In this document: piece after piece, positions 52,260-61,572 of the stretch
Position numbering within the stretch: position 1 is the first letter of the stretch
How the letters are laid out: every line of letters begins with the position of its first letter
DNA from: Pleomorphochaeta sp963678575
GTDB taxonomy: Bacteria; Spirochaetota; Spirochaetia; Sphaerochaetales; Sphaerochaetaceae
Reading direction: 5' to 3'
Length of the DNA: 64,000 bases
NCBI GenBank assembly: GCA_963678575.2
Contig: CAXXHV010000002.1
Span: 992,001 to 1,056,000, forward strand
Notes under the pieces: model-generated
Databases searched by the model: none
The model's input: the letters and a program-made list of their open reading frames with translations, nothing else
Told to the model about the DNA's origin: nothing
Translations under genes and position numbers: made by a program

Positions 52260-54935
52260 ATGGCTACTAAAGCAAAAGAAACAACTAACGAAATTTTTCC
52301 TGGCCAACTAGAATTACAAAGCTTGATTGAAAAAACAGCTAAAGCTCAAGAAAAATTTGCAACCTTTTCCCAAGAACAAGTTGATAAAATATTTAGAGCT
52401 GCTGCAATAGCTGCAAATGATGCACGTATTTCATTAGCTAAAGAAGCTGTTGAAGAGACAAAAATGGGGATCATTGAAGACAAAGTAATTAAAAACCATT
52501 TTGCTTCAGAATATATTTTTAATAAATACAAAGATGATAAAACTTGCGGTATTGTTGAAAGAGATGGCGGCTTTGGTGTTCAAAAAGTTGCTGAACCTAT
52601 TGGAGTAGTTTGTGGAATTATTCCAACAACAAACCCAACAAGTACTGCTATTTTTAAAAGTTTAATCTCTTTAAAAACTCGTAATGCAATTATCTTTAGT
52701 CCACATCCTAGAGCAAAAAATTGTACCAATCATGCTGCTAAAATTATTTTAGATGCTGCAGTAAAAGCTGGAGCTCCAGAAGGTATCATTGCCTATATTG
52801 AAGAACCCAGCATTGAAAAAACAAATTATTTAATGAAAAATCCTTTAATTAATATCATTTTAGCTACTGGTGGTCCTGCAATGGTAAAAGCTGCATATTC
52901 ATCAGGGAAACCTGCTATTGGGGTTGGTGCTGGTAATACACCTGCATTAATTGATAGTTCAGCTAACATAAAAATGGCTGTAAGTTCAATCTTAATGAGT
53001 AAAACGTTCGATAATGGTGTTGTTTGTGCTTCTGAACAAGCTATCGTATGCCATAAAGATGTTTATAAAGAATTTAAAGAAGAAATGCTAAGTAGAGGAG
53101 CTTATTTCTTAAATAAAGAAGAAACTGACAAGATAAGAAAAGTAATTTTAGATCCAAAAAGAGGAACCGTTAACCCTTCAATTGTTGGTCAACCAGCTTC
53201 AAAAATTGCAGAAATTGCAGGTTTCACAGTAGCTCCAAAAACAAAAGTTCTTATTGGAGAATGTGATAAAATTAATGTGAATGAACCCTTCGCACATGAA
53301 AAACTTTCTCCAGTTTTAGGTATGTTCAAATGTAATAATTTTGAAGAAGGTTCCTTAATGGCTGAAGAATTAGTGGCTTTAGGTGGTTTCGGACATACAA
53401 GTGTTTTATATGTTAATGAAAAACATCAAGATCAAATTGATCATTTTTCACAAATTTTAAAAACTAGCCGGGTTCTTGTTAACATGCCTACTTCTCAAGG
53501 GGCTATCGGTGATATTTATAACTTTAAGTTAGAACCTTCCTTAACTCTAGGTTGTGGATCTTGGGGTAATAATAGTGTTAGTGAAAATGTTGGACCTAAA
53601 CATTTATTAAATATCAAGACTGTAGCTGCAAGGAGAGAAAATATGTTGTGGTTCAAAGTACCTTCAAAGATTTACTTCAAATACGGTTGTTTACCAGTAG
53701 CTCTTGAAGAATTAAAAGAGAAAAAAAGAGCTTTTATTGTAACAGATAGTTATTTATTCAACAGTGGAATGACAGATTTAATTACTGATAAACTAACTCA
53801 AATGGGTGTCGATTCAGAAATATTCCACCAAGTTAAACCTGACCCTACCCTAGGAACAATTACACTTGCAATGGAAAAGATAAATCATTTCAAACCAGAT
53901 GTAATTATTGCTTTAGGAGGTGGTTCTCCAATGGATGCAGCAAAAATCATGTGGTTGTTATATGAAAACCCTGATGTACAATTTGAAGGTTTAGCACTTA
54001 GATTTATGGATATTCAAAAGAGAATATATGCTTTCCCTAACATGGGCAAAAAATCTGAACTAGTTTGTATATCAACAACAAGTGGTACTGGTGCAGAGGT
54101 TACTCCTTTTGCAATTATCACTGATGAAAACACAGGCGCTAAATATGCAATTGCTGATTATGCACTAACCCCTAGTATGGCCATTGTTGATAGCAGGCTC
54201 GCAGTGGGTATGCCAAAAGGCTTAACAGCTTCATGTGGTATTGATGTACTTACACATGCAATTGAAGCTTTAGTATCTTGTATGAGCACAGATTATACTA
54301 ATGGTTTATCTTTAGAAGCCGCTAGAATAATTTTTAAATATTTACCAACAGCATATCATCATGGTGACAATGTTGTTGCAAGAGAAAAAGTACATAACGC
54401 TTCCGCAATTGCTGGTATGGCTTTTGCAAATGCATTCTTAGGCATTTGTCACTCAATGGCACATAAGCTAGGAGCTAAATTCCACGTTCCTCATGGTATG
54501 GCTAACGCTTTATTACTAACTAATGTTATTCGTTTCAATGCAACAGATAACCCAACTAAGCAAGCTGCTTTCCCTCAATACACTTACCCTTCAGCAATAA
54601 GCCGCTATGCTCGTCTTGCAGATTACATTAATATGAAGGCAAATGAACAAGAAAACACGCCTTTCCTTCATATCAAAGCTAATGCAACGCAAGAAGAAAA
54701 AGTTGAATCATTAATTGATGCAATTGAAAGTTTAAAGAAAGAGTTAGGAGTCCCAGCTTCTATTAAAGATTGGGGTGTTGATGAACAAGAATTCTTAGCA
54801 GCTGTTGATGAGTTGTCTATCAATGCATTTGATGATCAATGTACTAGTGCTAATCCAAGATATCCACTAATTAGTCAAATTAAACAATTATATTTAAATT
54901 GTTACTATGGAACTAAATGGGTTGAAGAAGCTTAG
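52260..54935 (+). CDS. adhE: Bifunctional acetaldehyde-CoA/alcohol dehydrogenase
   Basis: Reduces acetyl-CoA to ethanol in two steps. 891 residues from the ATG at 52260; the ATG at 52248 lies at the ribosome site GGAG itself. N-terminal aldehyde dehydrogenase (about 1-440) with GVVCGIIPTTNPTST, FSPHPRAKN and the catalytic cysteine in GVVCASEQ; linker; C-terminal iron alcohol dehydrogenase (about 455-891) with ALGGGSPMDAAK, the TTSGTGAEVTPFA loop and the iron ligands around DVLTHAIEA and ICHSMAHKLGAKFHVPHG. Indicates mixed fermentation with ethanol. Confidence 0.97.
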   Translation: MATKAKETTNEIFPGQLELQSLIEKTAKAQEKFATFSQEQVDKIFRAAAIAANDARISLAKEAVEETKMGIIEDKVIKNHFASEYIFNKYKDDKTCGIVERDGGFGVQKVAEPIGVVCGIIPTTNPTSTAIFKSLISLKTRNAIIFSPHPRAKNCTNHAAKIILDAAVKAGAPEGIIAYIEEPSIEKTNYLMKNPLINIILATGGPAMVKAAYSSGKPAIGVGAGNTPALIDSSANIKMAVSSILMSKTFDNGVVCASEQAIVCHKDVYKEFKEEMLSRGAYFLNKEETDKIRKVILDPKRGTVNPSIVGQPASKIAEIAGFTVAPKTKVLIGECDKINVNEPFAHEKLSPVLGMFKCNNFEEGSLMAEELVALGGFGHTSVLYVNEKHQDQIDHFSQILKTSRVLVNMPTSQGAIGDIYNFKLEPSLTLGCGSWGNNSVSENVGPKHLLNIKTVAARRENMLWFKVPSKIYFKYGCLPVALEELKEKKRAFIVTDSYLFNSGMTDLITDKLTQMGVDSEIFHQVKPDPTLGTITLAMEKINHFKPDVIIALGGGSPMDAAKIMWLLYENPDVQFEGLALRFMDIQKRIYAFPNMGKKSELVCISTTSGTGAEVTPFAIITDENTGAKYAIADYALTPSMAIVDSRLAVGMPKGLTASCGIDVLTHAIEALVSCMSTDYTNGLSLEAARIIFKYLPTAYHHGDNVVAREKVHNASAIAGMAFANAFLGICHSMAHKLGAKFHVPHGMANALLLTNVIRFNATDNPTKQAAFPQYTYPSAISRYARLADYINMKANEQENTPFLHIKANATQEEKVESLIDAIESLKKELGVPASIKDWGVDEQEFLAAVDELSINAFDDQCTSANPRYPLISQIKQLYLNCYYGTKWVEEA

Positions 54936-54955
54936 TATCTCTTATTTTCGACACT

Positions 54956-54984
54956 TGGAGTGGTTTATACCACTCCATTTTTTT
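54956..54984 (+). terminator. Terminator after adhE
   Basis: 8-bp stem TGGAGTGG/CCACTCCA, loop TTTATA, then seven T. Confidence 0.88.
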
Positions 54985-54996
54985 ATAGAATATAAT

Positions 54997-56241
54997 TTAA
55001 ATTTTTTCTTCTTCTAAAAGTTGTATTTTTTTAATTTTTTCTGGTTTATTTTTTATTTTATCTATTTTATTAAGAATAGATTCTTCTTTTTCAGCACGGC
55101 CTTTTTTCAACTGTTCAAAAAGCATATCTCTTTTATTTTTATATTCATTTGTTGTTACATCTTTCATTACTAAAAAAAGCGAACCTATCATCTTCTCAAT
55201 TAAAGTTTTATCTTCTTCATCATTATTTAAATATGCATTTAATAAATTATAAATACTTTTTATTGGACGGAGTTTTAAATCATAAACATGTTCTAATCCT
55301 GCGGCATCTGTCGATTCAAAAATTGAATCAATGAAAGTTGAAATTTCTTCCTCATTTAGTTGTTCTAACCAAACCCTTATACTTTTATCAAAAATAAGCG
55401 AAGAATTAGCTCTCTCATCTATTCTTTTAAAATGATCAACATTTACTTGCCACGAAAAAGGCATATGTTGAGCAATTCCATTTTTTTTATTTGAATATAC
55501 TATTTCAATAGGTTCTTCATGTTGCATTAAGATTCCAACTATTGAACCTTGAGGGACTAAAGTTACCATTCTGTTTTTTATTTTCAAGTACCCTAAATCT
55601 TTAATAGCATTTTTATTAAACCCAGGCCCATCAAAGCTATAAACTTTTTTTATTCTAGCTTGAATACTTTCTTCTGTTTTCAATGCAGAATATAATGCAA
55701 TATTTCCACCTTTCGAATGCCCTACTATATTAATTTTTCCTCTCTTCAATTTTGCAATTTTTTCTAAATATTCTTTCCCATATTCTTGAGAACCAACAGT
55801 TTTTTTGAAACTCATTAAAAAGTCTTCTTTCCAACCAATTAGTGATGCATCTGTACCCCTATATGATATTACAAGCTCTTTATTTGGTAAAATAAAAGAA
55901 ATTGCTGCAAACTGAAGAGCGTTATCCTTTTCAAAATTATAAGAAAATCCAAACACTTTAGTATTCTTGTATCTTTCTTTTTTTGAAATTAATTTTATCA
56001 ATTCAAAACATCCAATTTCGAATGGGGATGTTTCATCTTTGGCTAAAAGAAACCCTTCTTCTTCTAGAAGTTTTACCAATTTATTTAAATTATAATATTT
56101 TAGTTTATTCTCTAATTTCATATCAGGTAAAAAATCAATATAAGCGAGCAGAGAAAAAATAACCATATCAACTTCAGTAGGTGGTACTTTTTCAAAACTT
56201 AAATCACCTCGCCAATATAGATAGTCATATAAATCATCCAT
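54997..56241 (-). CDS. DUF2974 (Mbeg1-like) alpha/beta hydrolase
   Basis: 414 residues, no signal peptide. N-terminal MDDLYDYLYWRGDLSFEKVPPTEVD (split here: about 1-24) is the family's hallmark opening; lipase-like nucleophile elbow GHSKGGN with S176; ISYRGT upstream for the oxyanion region; DGPGFN later. Cytoplasmic esterase or lipase by fold, substrate unknown. The C-terminal 40 residues are very charged. TTGGAGA precedes the start. Convergent with adhE. Confidence 0.85.
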   Translation of the reverse strand: MDDLYDYLYWRGDLSFEKVPPTEVDMVIFSLLAYIDFLPDMKLENKLKYYNLNKLVKLLEEEGFLLAKDETSPFEIGCFELIKLISKKERYKNTKVFGFSYNFEKDNALQFAAISFILPNKELVISYRGTDASLIGWKEDFLMSFKKTVGSQEYGKEYLEKIAKLKRGKINIVGHSKGGNIALYSALKTEESIQARIKKVYSFDGPGFNKNAIKDLGYLKIKNRMVTLVPQGSIVGILMQHEEPIEIVYSNKKNGIAQHMPFSWQVNVDHFKRIDERANSSLIFDKSIRVWLEQLNEEEISTFIDSIFESTDAAGLEHVYDLKLRPIKSIYNLLNAYLNNDEEDKTLIEKMIGSLFLVMKDVTTNEYKNKRDMLFEQLKKGRAEKEESILNKIDKIKNKPEKIKKIQLLEEEKI

Positions 56242-56468
56242 TTACTTTCTCCAAAAAACTTTTGTAATAAACCATTAATTTATTAGCTAGTTTTGTAAAT
56301 AGTATATTAAAGGTATAAAATTATTCCTTCTTTATAATTATATACTATTTTTTTTATTTTTTAACAATTTTAGTAATTTTTCTTTTTTTTTACATAGAAA
56401 TCAATTTCATATATAAAAAATTGATGTTTCCTTAAATATTTTTATTATATTTATATTTACAATAAGTA

Positions 56469-56497
56469 TTGATTAAAAATTTATTACCTTATATCTT
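56469..56497 (+). promoter_or_regulatory. Promoter of the MFS gene, giving a leaderless mRNA
   Basis: TTGATT (56469-56474), 17-base spacer, TATCTT (56492-56497). Counting seven bases past the -10 gives 56504, the A of the ATG. No Shine-Dalgarno sequence. Confidence 0.5.
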
Positions 56498-56503
56498 AAA
56501 ATT

Positions 56504-57742
56504 ATGTATAGAAATTTACCTAAAAGCATTTATTCCTTAGCTTTTATTAACTTTATTAATGGCTTCGGAAACTTTACTTTCCCTTTTCTAACATTATTTT
56601 TAACTCTTAAACTAGGATATTCAACAGCAGCAGCCGGTACTTTTTCAATGTTAAGCATGTCTATGTACGTTCCTGGGTCATTAATTTCAAGCAAATTAGC
56701 TGATAAAATGTCAAGAAAAAAAATAATGGTAGTTACTCAATTCCTTTTTTCTTTAACTTTTTTAGTTAGTGGTATTTTCTATTCTCACAAAGAAATAATT
56801 CCATATTTATTATTATTAGGATTATTATTTGATGGAGCAAGCGATCCTGCTAGACAAGCCTTACATACAGATCACACGACTTTCGACAATAGACAAGAAG
56901 CTTTTTCTTTATTCTATCTATGTTATAATATTGGCTTTGGTTTTGGGCCAGCAATTGCCGGTTTATTTTTTAACTCTCATCCAAGATGGTTATTTTTGGG
57001 TTCTGGAATTATTGGAATGTTAGCTACTATAATTGTAACGTTAACAATAAATGATAAAAGACCTAACGAAAAGCAAATTGAAGATAGTATTATTAATAAC
57101 CAAACTGATAAAGCAGTAGAAGGGAATGTATTAAAAGCTTTGATTTCAAGACCCAAATTACTCTCTTTTATTTCGATTAATGGTATTTTCTTTTTAAGTG
57201 TAAGTACAGTTTTATTTACTTTACCGTTATATGCATCCCACCTCTTTGGTGAGAAAGGCCCTACTATTTATGGTTTTCTTATGAGCTCAAATGCAATAAC
57301 AGTTGTATTAATCACGCCTTTATTTGTTAAATTATCAAGAAAGAAAAATACTTTAACAGTTATAATAATATCATTAGTGCTTTATTTACTAGGTTTTAAT
57401 TTATTAGCTATTGCTTCAACTATAATTATTTTTGTAATAAGTGTAATTGTATTTAGCTTAGGTGAATCATTAAATGCTACTAATAATGATTATTTCATTG
57501 CTAATCATACCCCAATAGGTCATAGAGCGAGATTTTCTACTGTCATTTCAATTATTCAAGGAGCAGGTTATGCTTTTGGTCCATTATTAGGGGGACAATT
57601 ACTTGAAATAATAAGTTTTAGAGAAGTATATTACATTGTTTCAGCCTTAATTATTTTTTGTGTTTTTGCTTTAATATATGTTAGACACACCTACATAAGA
57701 GATGGAGAGCAAATCGTCCCTCAAGATAGTTGTCAATCTTAA
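56504..57742 (+). CDS. Major facilitator superfamily transporter
   Basis: 412 residues, twelve helices in two halves joined by a charged cytoplasmic loop (about 183-215). Loop 2-3 signature SKLADKMSRKKIMV near 65-80 and the second-half counterpart VKLSRKKNTLTV; between them DGASDPARQALHTD and GFGFGPAIAGL (motif C-like), which is common among drug or sugar-efflux type members. Substrate unknown. There is no ribosome site before the ATG; the promoter places the transcript start at the start codon. Confidence 0.88.
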   Translation: MYRNLPKSIYSLAFINFINGFGNFTFPFLTLFLTLKLGYSTAAAGTFSMLSMSMYVPGSLISSKLADKMSRKKIMVVTQFLFSLTFLVSGIFYSHKEIIPYLLLLGLLFDGASDPARQALHTDHTTFDNRQEAFSLFYLCYNIGFGFGPAIAGLFFNSHPRWLFLGSGIIGMLATIIVTLTINDKRPNEKQIEDSIINNQTDKAVEGNVLKALISRPKLLSFISINGIFFLSVSTVLFTLPLYASHLFGEKGPTIYGFLMSSNAITVVLITPLFVKLSRKKNTLTVIIISLVLYLLGFNLLAIASTIIIFVISVIVFSLGESLNATNNDYFIANHTPIGHRARFSTVISIIQGAGYAFGPLLGGQLLEIISFREVYYIVSALIIFCVFALIYVRHTYIRDGEQIVPQDSCQS

Positions 57743-57763
57743 TATTGAATATCTTTCTTTTTT

Positions 57764-57796
57764 GATATAGTAATTGACTTTTACAATTACTATATC
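57764..57796 (+). repeat. 13-bp perfect inverted repeat over a promoter
   Basis: GATATAGTAATTG (57764-57776), seven bases, CAATTACTATATC (57784-57796). No T run follows on either strand, so it is not a terminator. It covers the -35 box and spacer of the promoter at 57774-57802. Confidence 0.8.
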
Positions 57797-57802
57797 TATC
57801 AT
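57774..57802 (+). promoter_or_regulatory. Promoter of the small basic protein gene
   Basis: TTGACT (57774-57779), 17-base spacer, TATCAT (57797-57802); start near 57809, directly before GAGG and the ATG at 57818. Confidence 0.5.
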
Positions 57803-57817
57803 TTTAAAAGAGGATAT

Positions 57818-58069
57818 ATGACAATTAAAAATTTAAAAAATAGTGATATTGAAGCTTTATACAAATTTCAAAAAGGAAATATTTATAAAGTAAAAAACAC
57901 TAGAAGAAAAAATAACAATTTAAAAAAATCAACTTCTTTATTTTCAAAACTACTCAAGTTAAAAAAAAGAAAGAGACCTACGATAAAAGATGTAGATATA
58001 AGATTTGTAGGTGGGCAAATCTATGTTTCTACAGATTCTTCTCAAAACACCTCATTAGATCCAATATAA
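57818..58069 (+). CDS. Small basic protein, 83 residues, function unknown
   Basis: Strongly basic first 55 residues (runs such as TRRKNNNLKK and KLKKRKRP), then a short mixed segment IKDVDIRFVGGQIYVSTDSS and a polar tail. The start MTIKNLKNSDIEALYKF resembles the opening helix of small nucleic-acid-binding or toxin-antitoxin proteins, but there is no motif I can name. AGAGGATAT precedes the ATG, and a promoter covered by an inverted repeat lies just upstream, both arguing for a real, regulated gene. Confidence 0.6.
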   Translation: MTIKNLKNSDIEALYKFQKGNIYKVKNTRRKNNNLKKSTSLFSKLLKLKKRKRPTIKDVDIRFVGGQIYVSTDSSQNTSLDPI

Positions 58070-58103
58070 AAAAGGTATCTCTTTAAAAATTAAAGAGATA
58101 CCT
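58068..58103 (-). terminator. Terminator of the leu-ilv operon
   Basis: 13-bp perfect stem AGGTATCTCTTTA/TAAAGAGATACCT with a five-base loop; on the minus strand it is followed by six T. It lies 33 bases past the ilvB stop. Confidence 0.88.
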
Positions 58104-58135
58104 GAAGAAGTATTTATTAGAAAATAATAAATACA

Positions 58136-59821
58136 CTAAATTACATCATCAACTTCAACAAACCCTTGCATATCTTTAATTGAATTTCCTGGAGGAACTA
58201 TAGGGAATACCTTGTCATCCAATGGAATTTCAACATCAATAACAACAGCTTTATTCAAACTAAAAGCTTCCTCTAAAATTGCTTTAGCATCATCTTTTGG
58301 ATTAATTCTTCTGCCTTCTATACCATAAGCTTTTGCTAATAATAACCAATCAATTGGAGTATCAAGTGTTGTTTGACTATAATGCCCTTTATAAAATAAA
58401 GTTTGCCATTGTCTAACCATTCCAAGAGTATGGTTATTCATTACAATAATAATAATTGGTAAATTATATCTCTTAATTGTTGTTAATTCATTACTGTTCA
58501 TTCTAAAACAACCGTCACCAGCAATATTAACAACTCTAGAGTTTAAATTCCCCATCTGTGCACCAATTGAAGCACCAGTCCCATATCCCATAGTACCTAA
58601 TCCACCAGAAGTTAAAAATCTTCTTGGTTTTTTATGATTAACAAATTGAGCTGACCAAATTTGGTGTTGTCCTACTTCAGTAGTCACAATATCATCTGCT
58701 TTTAGAATATCATTTAAAGCATGAATTACTTCACTTGCTCTTTGACTTTCTTGATTTGTTAAAAGAGGGAATCTTTTCTTATATTGTGCAACAGTATCCA
58801 TCCAATCTTTATGAACAAGAGGTTTACCAATAGCAGCACTCAATTTTTCAAGAACAATATTTATATCACCTAATAAATGACATGTGGTTGCTATATTTTT
58901 ATCAATTTCAGCAGGGTCCACATCAATTTGTATAATTTTTGCATTTTTTGCAAAACTACTAGCTTTACTAACTACTCTATCAGAAAATCTTGCGCCAATA
59001 ACAATAAGTAAATCACAGTTATTTACACATACATTTGATACTTTAGATCCATGCATACCTACAAGACCTGTGTATCTGTGACTATTTGATTCTATTGAAC
59101 CACAACCCATTAATGAAACACAAGAAGGAGCATCAATTAAATCTATAAACTGTCTAACTTTATCACTTGCATCGGAGATAATAACTCCTCCACCAACATA
59201 GCACATAGGATTTTCACTTTGTTTCAACAATCTAACAGCTTCACTTAAGCTCTCTTGAGATAATCTATCTGATACATATTCAGTTTTTTTAGGTTCATAT
59301 TTTTCATATTCACAAAGACTCGTTTGAACATCTTTTGGAATATCAATTAATACAGGGCCTGGTCTACCACTACTAGCAATTTCAAAGGCTTCTCTAACTA
59401 TTTTAGCTAAATTCTTTACATCTTTTACAATATAATTGTGCTTAGTAATTGGCATTGTTACACCAGAGATATCAACTTCTTGGAAGCTATCTTTTCCCAA
59501 TAATGTTACTGGAACATTACCTGTAATTGCAACCATTGGAACACTATCCATTTGAGCTGTAGCTATTCCTGTAACTAAATTTGTAGCACCAGGACCGCTT
59601 GTTGCAATACATACCCCTACTTTTCCAGTTGATCTTGCATAACCGTCAGCAGCATGACTAGCCCCCTGTTCATGAGCTGTTAATACGTGAGTTATTTTAT
59701 CACTCTTATCATATAAAGCATCATAAAGAGGAAGAACAGCACCACCTGGGTAACCAAATACTGTATCAACATTTTGCTCAAGTAAACATTCTATTATAAT
59801 TTTTGCACCTGTTAATTCCAT
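58136..59821 (-). CDS. ilvB: Acetolactate synthase, large subunit
   Basis: Thiamine-diphosphate enzyme making acetolactate/acetohydroxybutyrate. 561 residues: VDTVFGYPGGAVLPLYDAL near the start, catalytic glutamate in TAHEQGASHAADGYAR, IATSGPGATNLVTGIA, and the ThDP motif GDGCFRMNSNEL ending in NN (about 435-463). The full three-domain length indicates biosynthetic AHAS. AGGAG precedes the start; eight bases after ilvD. No ilvN small-subunit gene follows: the operon ends here with a terminator. Confidence 0.95.
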   Translation of the reverse strand: MELTGAKIIIECLLEQNVDTVFGYPGGAVLPLYDALYDKSDKITHVLTAHEQGASHAADGYARSTGKVGVCIATSGPGATNLVTGIATAQMDSVPMVAITGNVPVTLLGKDSFQEVDISGVTMPITKHNYIVKDVKNLAKIVREAFEIASSGRPGPVLIDIPKDVQTSLCEYEKYEPKKTEYVSDRLSQESLSEAVRLLKQSENPMCYVGGGVIISDASDKVRQFIDLIDAPSCVSLMGCGSIESNSHRYTGLVGMHGSKVSNVCVNNCDLLIVIGARFSDRVVSKASSFAKNAKIIQIDVDPAEIDKNIATTCHLLGDINIVLEKLSAAIGKPLVHKDWMDTVAQYKKRFPLLTNQESQRASEVIHALNDILKADDIVTTEVGQHQIWSAQFVNHKKPRRFLTSGGLGTMGYGTGASIGAQMGNLNSRVVNIAGDGCFRMNSNELTTIKRYNLPIIIIVMNNHTLGMVRQWQTLFYKGHYSQTTLDTPIDWLLLAKAYGIEGRRINPKDDAKAILEEAFSLNKAVVIDVEIPLDDKVFPIVPPGNSIKDMQGFVEVDDVI

Positions 59822-59829
59822 ATATACTC

Positions 59830-61518
59830 CTATTCTTTGTATACTGCACCCTTAGAGGCATCACTAACTAGTTTTGCATAACGGCCTAAGTACCCACTTT
59901 TGATAGAGGGTTCTTTACAAACCCAACTTTCACGTCTTTTTGCTAATGTATCATCATCTACTAATAATTCTAACTTGTAATTAGGAATATCAATACTTAT
60001 AATATCACCTTCTTGCACAAGAGCAATAGTTCCACCTTGAGCTGCTTCAGGACAAACATGGCCAATAGAAGCACCTCTTGTTGCACCACTAAATCTACCA
60101 TCAGTTAATAAAGCAACATCCTTATCTAAATTCATTCCTGCAATAGCGCTAGTTGGAGAGAGCATTTCTCTCATGCCAGGACCACCTTTAGGACCTTCAT
60201 ATCGGATTACAATAACATCACCTTTATTAATTTTTGAATCAAAAATTGCTTTAATACAATCCTCTTCACATTCAAAAACTCTAGCAGGTCCTTTGTGAAC
60301 CAACATTTTTTTATCAACAGCACTTCTTTTTACAACAGATCCCATTGGAGCTAAATTTCCACTTAGTACAGCAATACCACCAGTTGAGGAATAAGGGTTA
60401 TCAATATCTCTAATAACTTCTGTATCATAGTTTTTAGCATTTTCAAATGATTCACCTATTGTTTTACCAGTTACTGTTAGTAAATCTTTAATTATGAGAT
60501 TTCTTTTGTCAAGTTCTTTCATTACAGCCATTATACCACCAGCGAAATATAACTCTTCAATATGATGAGGACCAGCTGGTGCTAAGTGACATAAATTAGG
60601 AACATTTTGACTTATAACATTAGCACTAAAAATATCAAAATCTATATTAGCATTATGTGCAATTGCAGGTAAATGTAACATTGTATTTGTACTACATCCT
60701 AAAGCCATATCAACAGTTAATGCATTTTTAAATGAGTCCTCATTTACAATATCTTGTGGTCTAATATTCTCTTTCAGTAAATTCATTATTTGATGACCAG
60801 CTTGTTTTGCTAATATGTCTCTTTGTGAATATACTGCTGGGATTGTTCCATTTCCAGGAAGGGCTAAACCTAATACTTCTGTTAAACAGTTCATTGAATT
60901 AGCTGTAAACATTCCAGAGCAAGAGCCACAGGTAGGACAAACATTGTTTTCATAACTAGTAAAGGTCTCTTTATCCATTGTTTTATTTGTAAAACTACCA
61001 ATAGCTTCAAACATGGAGGCTAAATCCTTTCCTCCCTTTACTCCTGGAACTTTACCAGCTAACATTGGACCACCTGAAATAAAGATGGAAGGGACATTAA
61101 GTCTTAAGGCTGCCATTAACATTCCAGGAACAATTTTATCGCAGTTTGGAACAAAAACTAGAGCATCAAATGGATGTGCTGTCGCCATAATTTCAATAGA
61201 ATCAGCAATTAACTCTCTTGAGGCAAGAGAATATTTCATTCCAGTATGCCCCATTGCAATACCATCACAAACCCCAATTGTTGGGAATACTACAGGATGA
61301 CCACCAGCTTCTCTAACTCCAGCTTTCACAGCATCAACAATTCTATCTAAATGAACGTGACCTGGTATTATTTCATTCTTTGCATTTACAATACCAATTA
61401 TTGGAGAATGAATTTCATTGTCGCTCCATCCCATTGCTTTCATAAGGGATCTATGTGGAGCTCGTTCAATTCCCTCAGTCATTTGACTAGATCTATATTT
61501 ATTATCTTTATTCATCAT
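59830..61518 (-). CDS. ilvD: Dihydroxy-acid dehydratase
   Basis: Iron-sulfur enzyme, third step of valine/isoleucine synthesis. 562 residues: NCDKIVPGMLMAA and CPTCGSCSGMFTANSMNCL (here about 195-213) carry cluster cysteines, GGPGMREMLSPTSAI and LTDGRFSGATRGASIGHV the C-terminal part. Two adjacent ATGs open the gene; AAGAAGG fits the first. 54 bases after leuB. Confidence 0.96.
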   Translation of the reverse strand: MMNKDNKYRSSQMTEGIERAPHRSLMKAMGWSDNEIHSPIIGIVNAKNEIIPGHVHLDRIVDAVKAGVREAGGHPVVFPTIGVCDGIAMGHTGMKYSLASRELIADSIEIMATAHPFDALVFVPNCDKIVPGMLMAALRLNVPSIFISGGPMLAGKVPGVKGGKDLASMFEAIGSFTNKTMDKETFTSYENNVCPTCGSCSGMFTANSMNCLTEVLGLALPGNGTIPAVYSQRDILAKQAGHQIMNLLKENIRPQDIVNEDSFKNALTVDMALGCSTNTMLHLPAIAHNANIDFDIFSANVISQNVPNLCHLAPAGPHHIEELYFAGGIMAVMKELDKRNLIIKDLLTVTGKTIGESFENAKNYDTEVIRDIDNPYSSTGGIAVLSGNLAPMGSVVKRSAVDKKMLVHKGPARVFECEEDCIKAIFDSKINKGDVIVIRYEGPKGGPGMREMLSPTSAIAGMNLDKDVALLTDGRFSGATRGASIGHVCPEAAQGGTIALVQEGDIISIDIPNYKLELLVDDDTLAKRRESWVCKEPSIKSGYLGRYAKLVSDASKGAVYKE

Positions 61519-61572
61519 TTTGCCTTCTTTTAATTAATAGTATAAATTATATACTATCACTATTTTTAAAGA

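Noticed and set aside
57731..57736. Minus-strand TTGACA near the end of the MFS gene as an antisense promoter.
   Set aside because: No acceptable -10 box at 15 to 19 bases.
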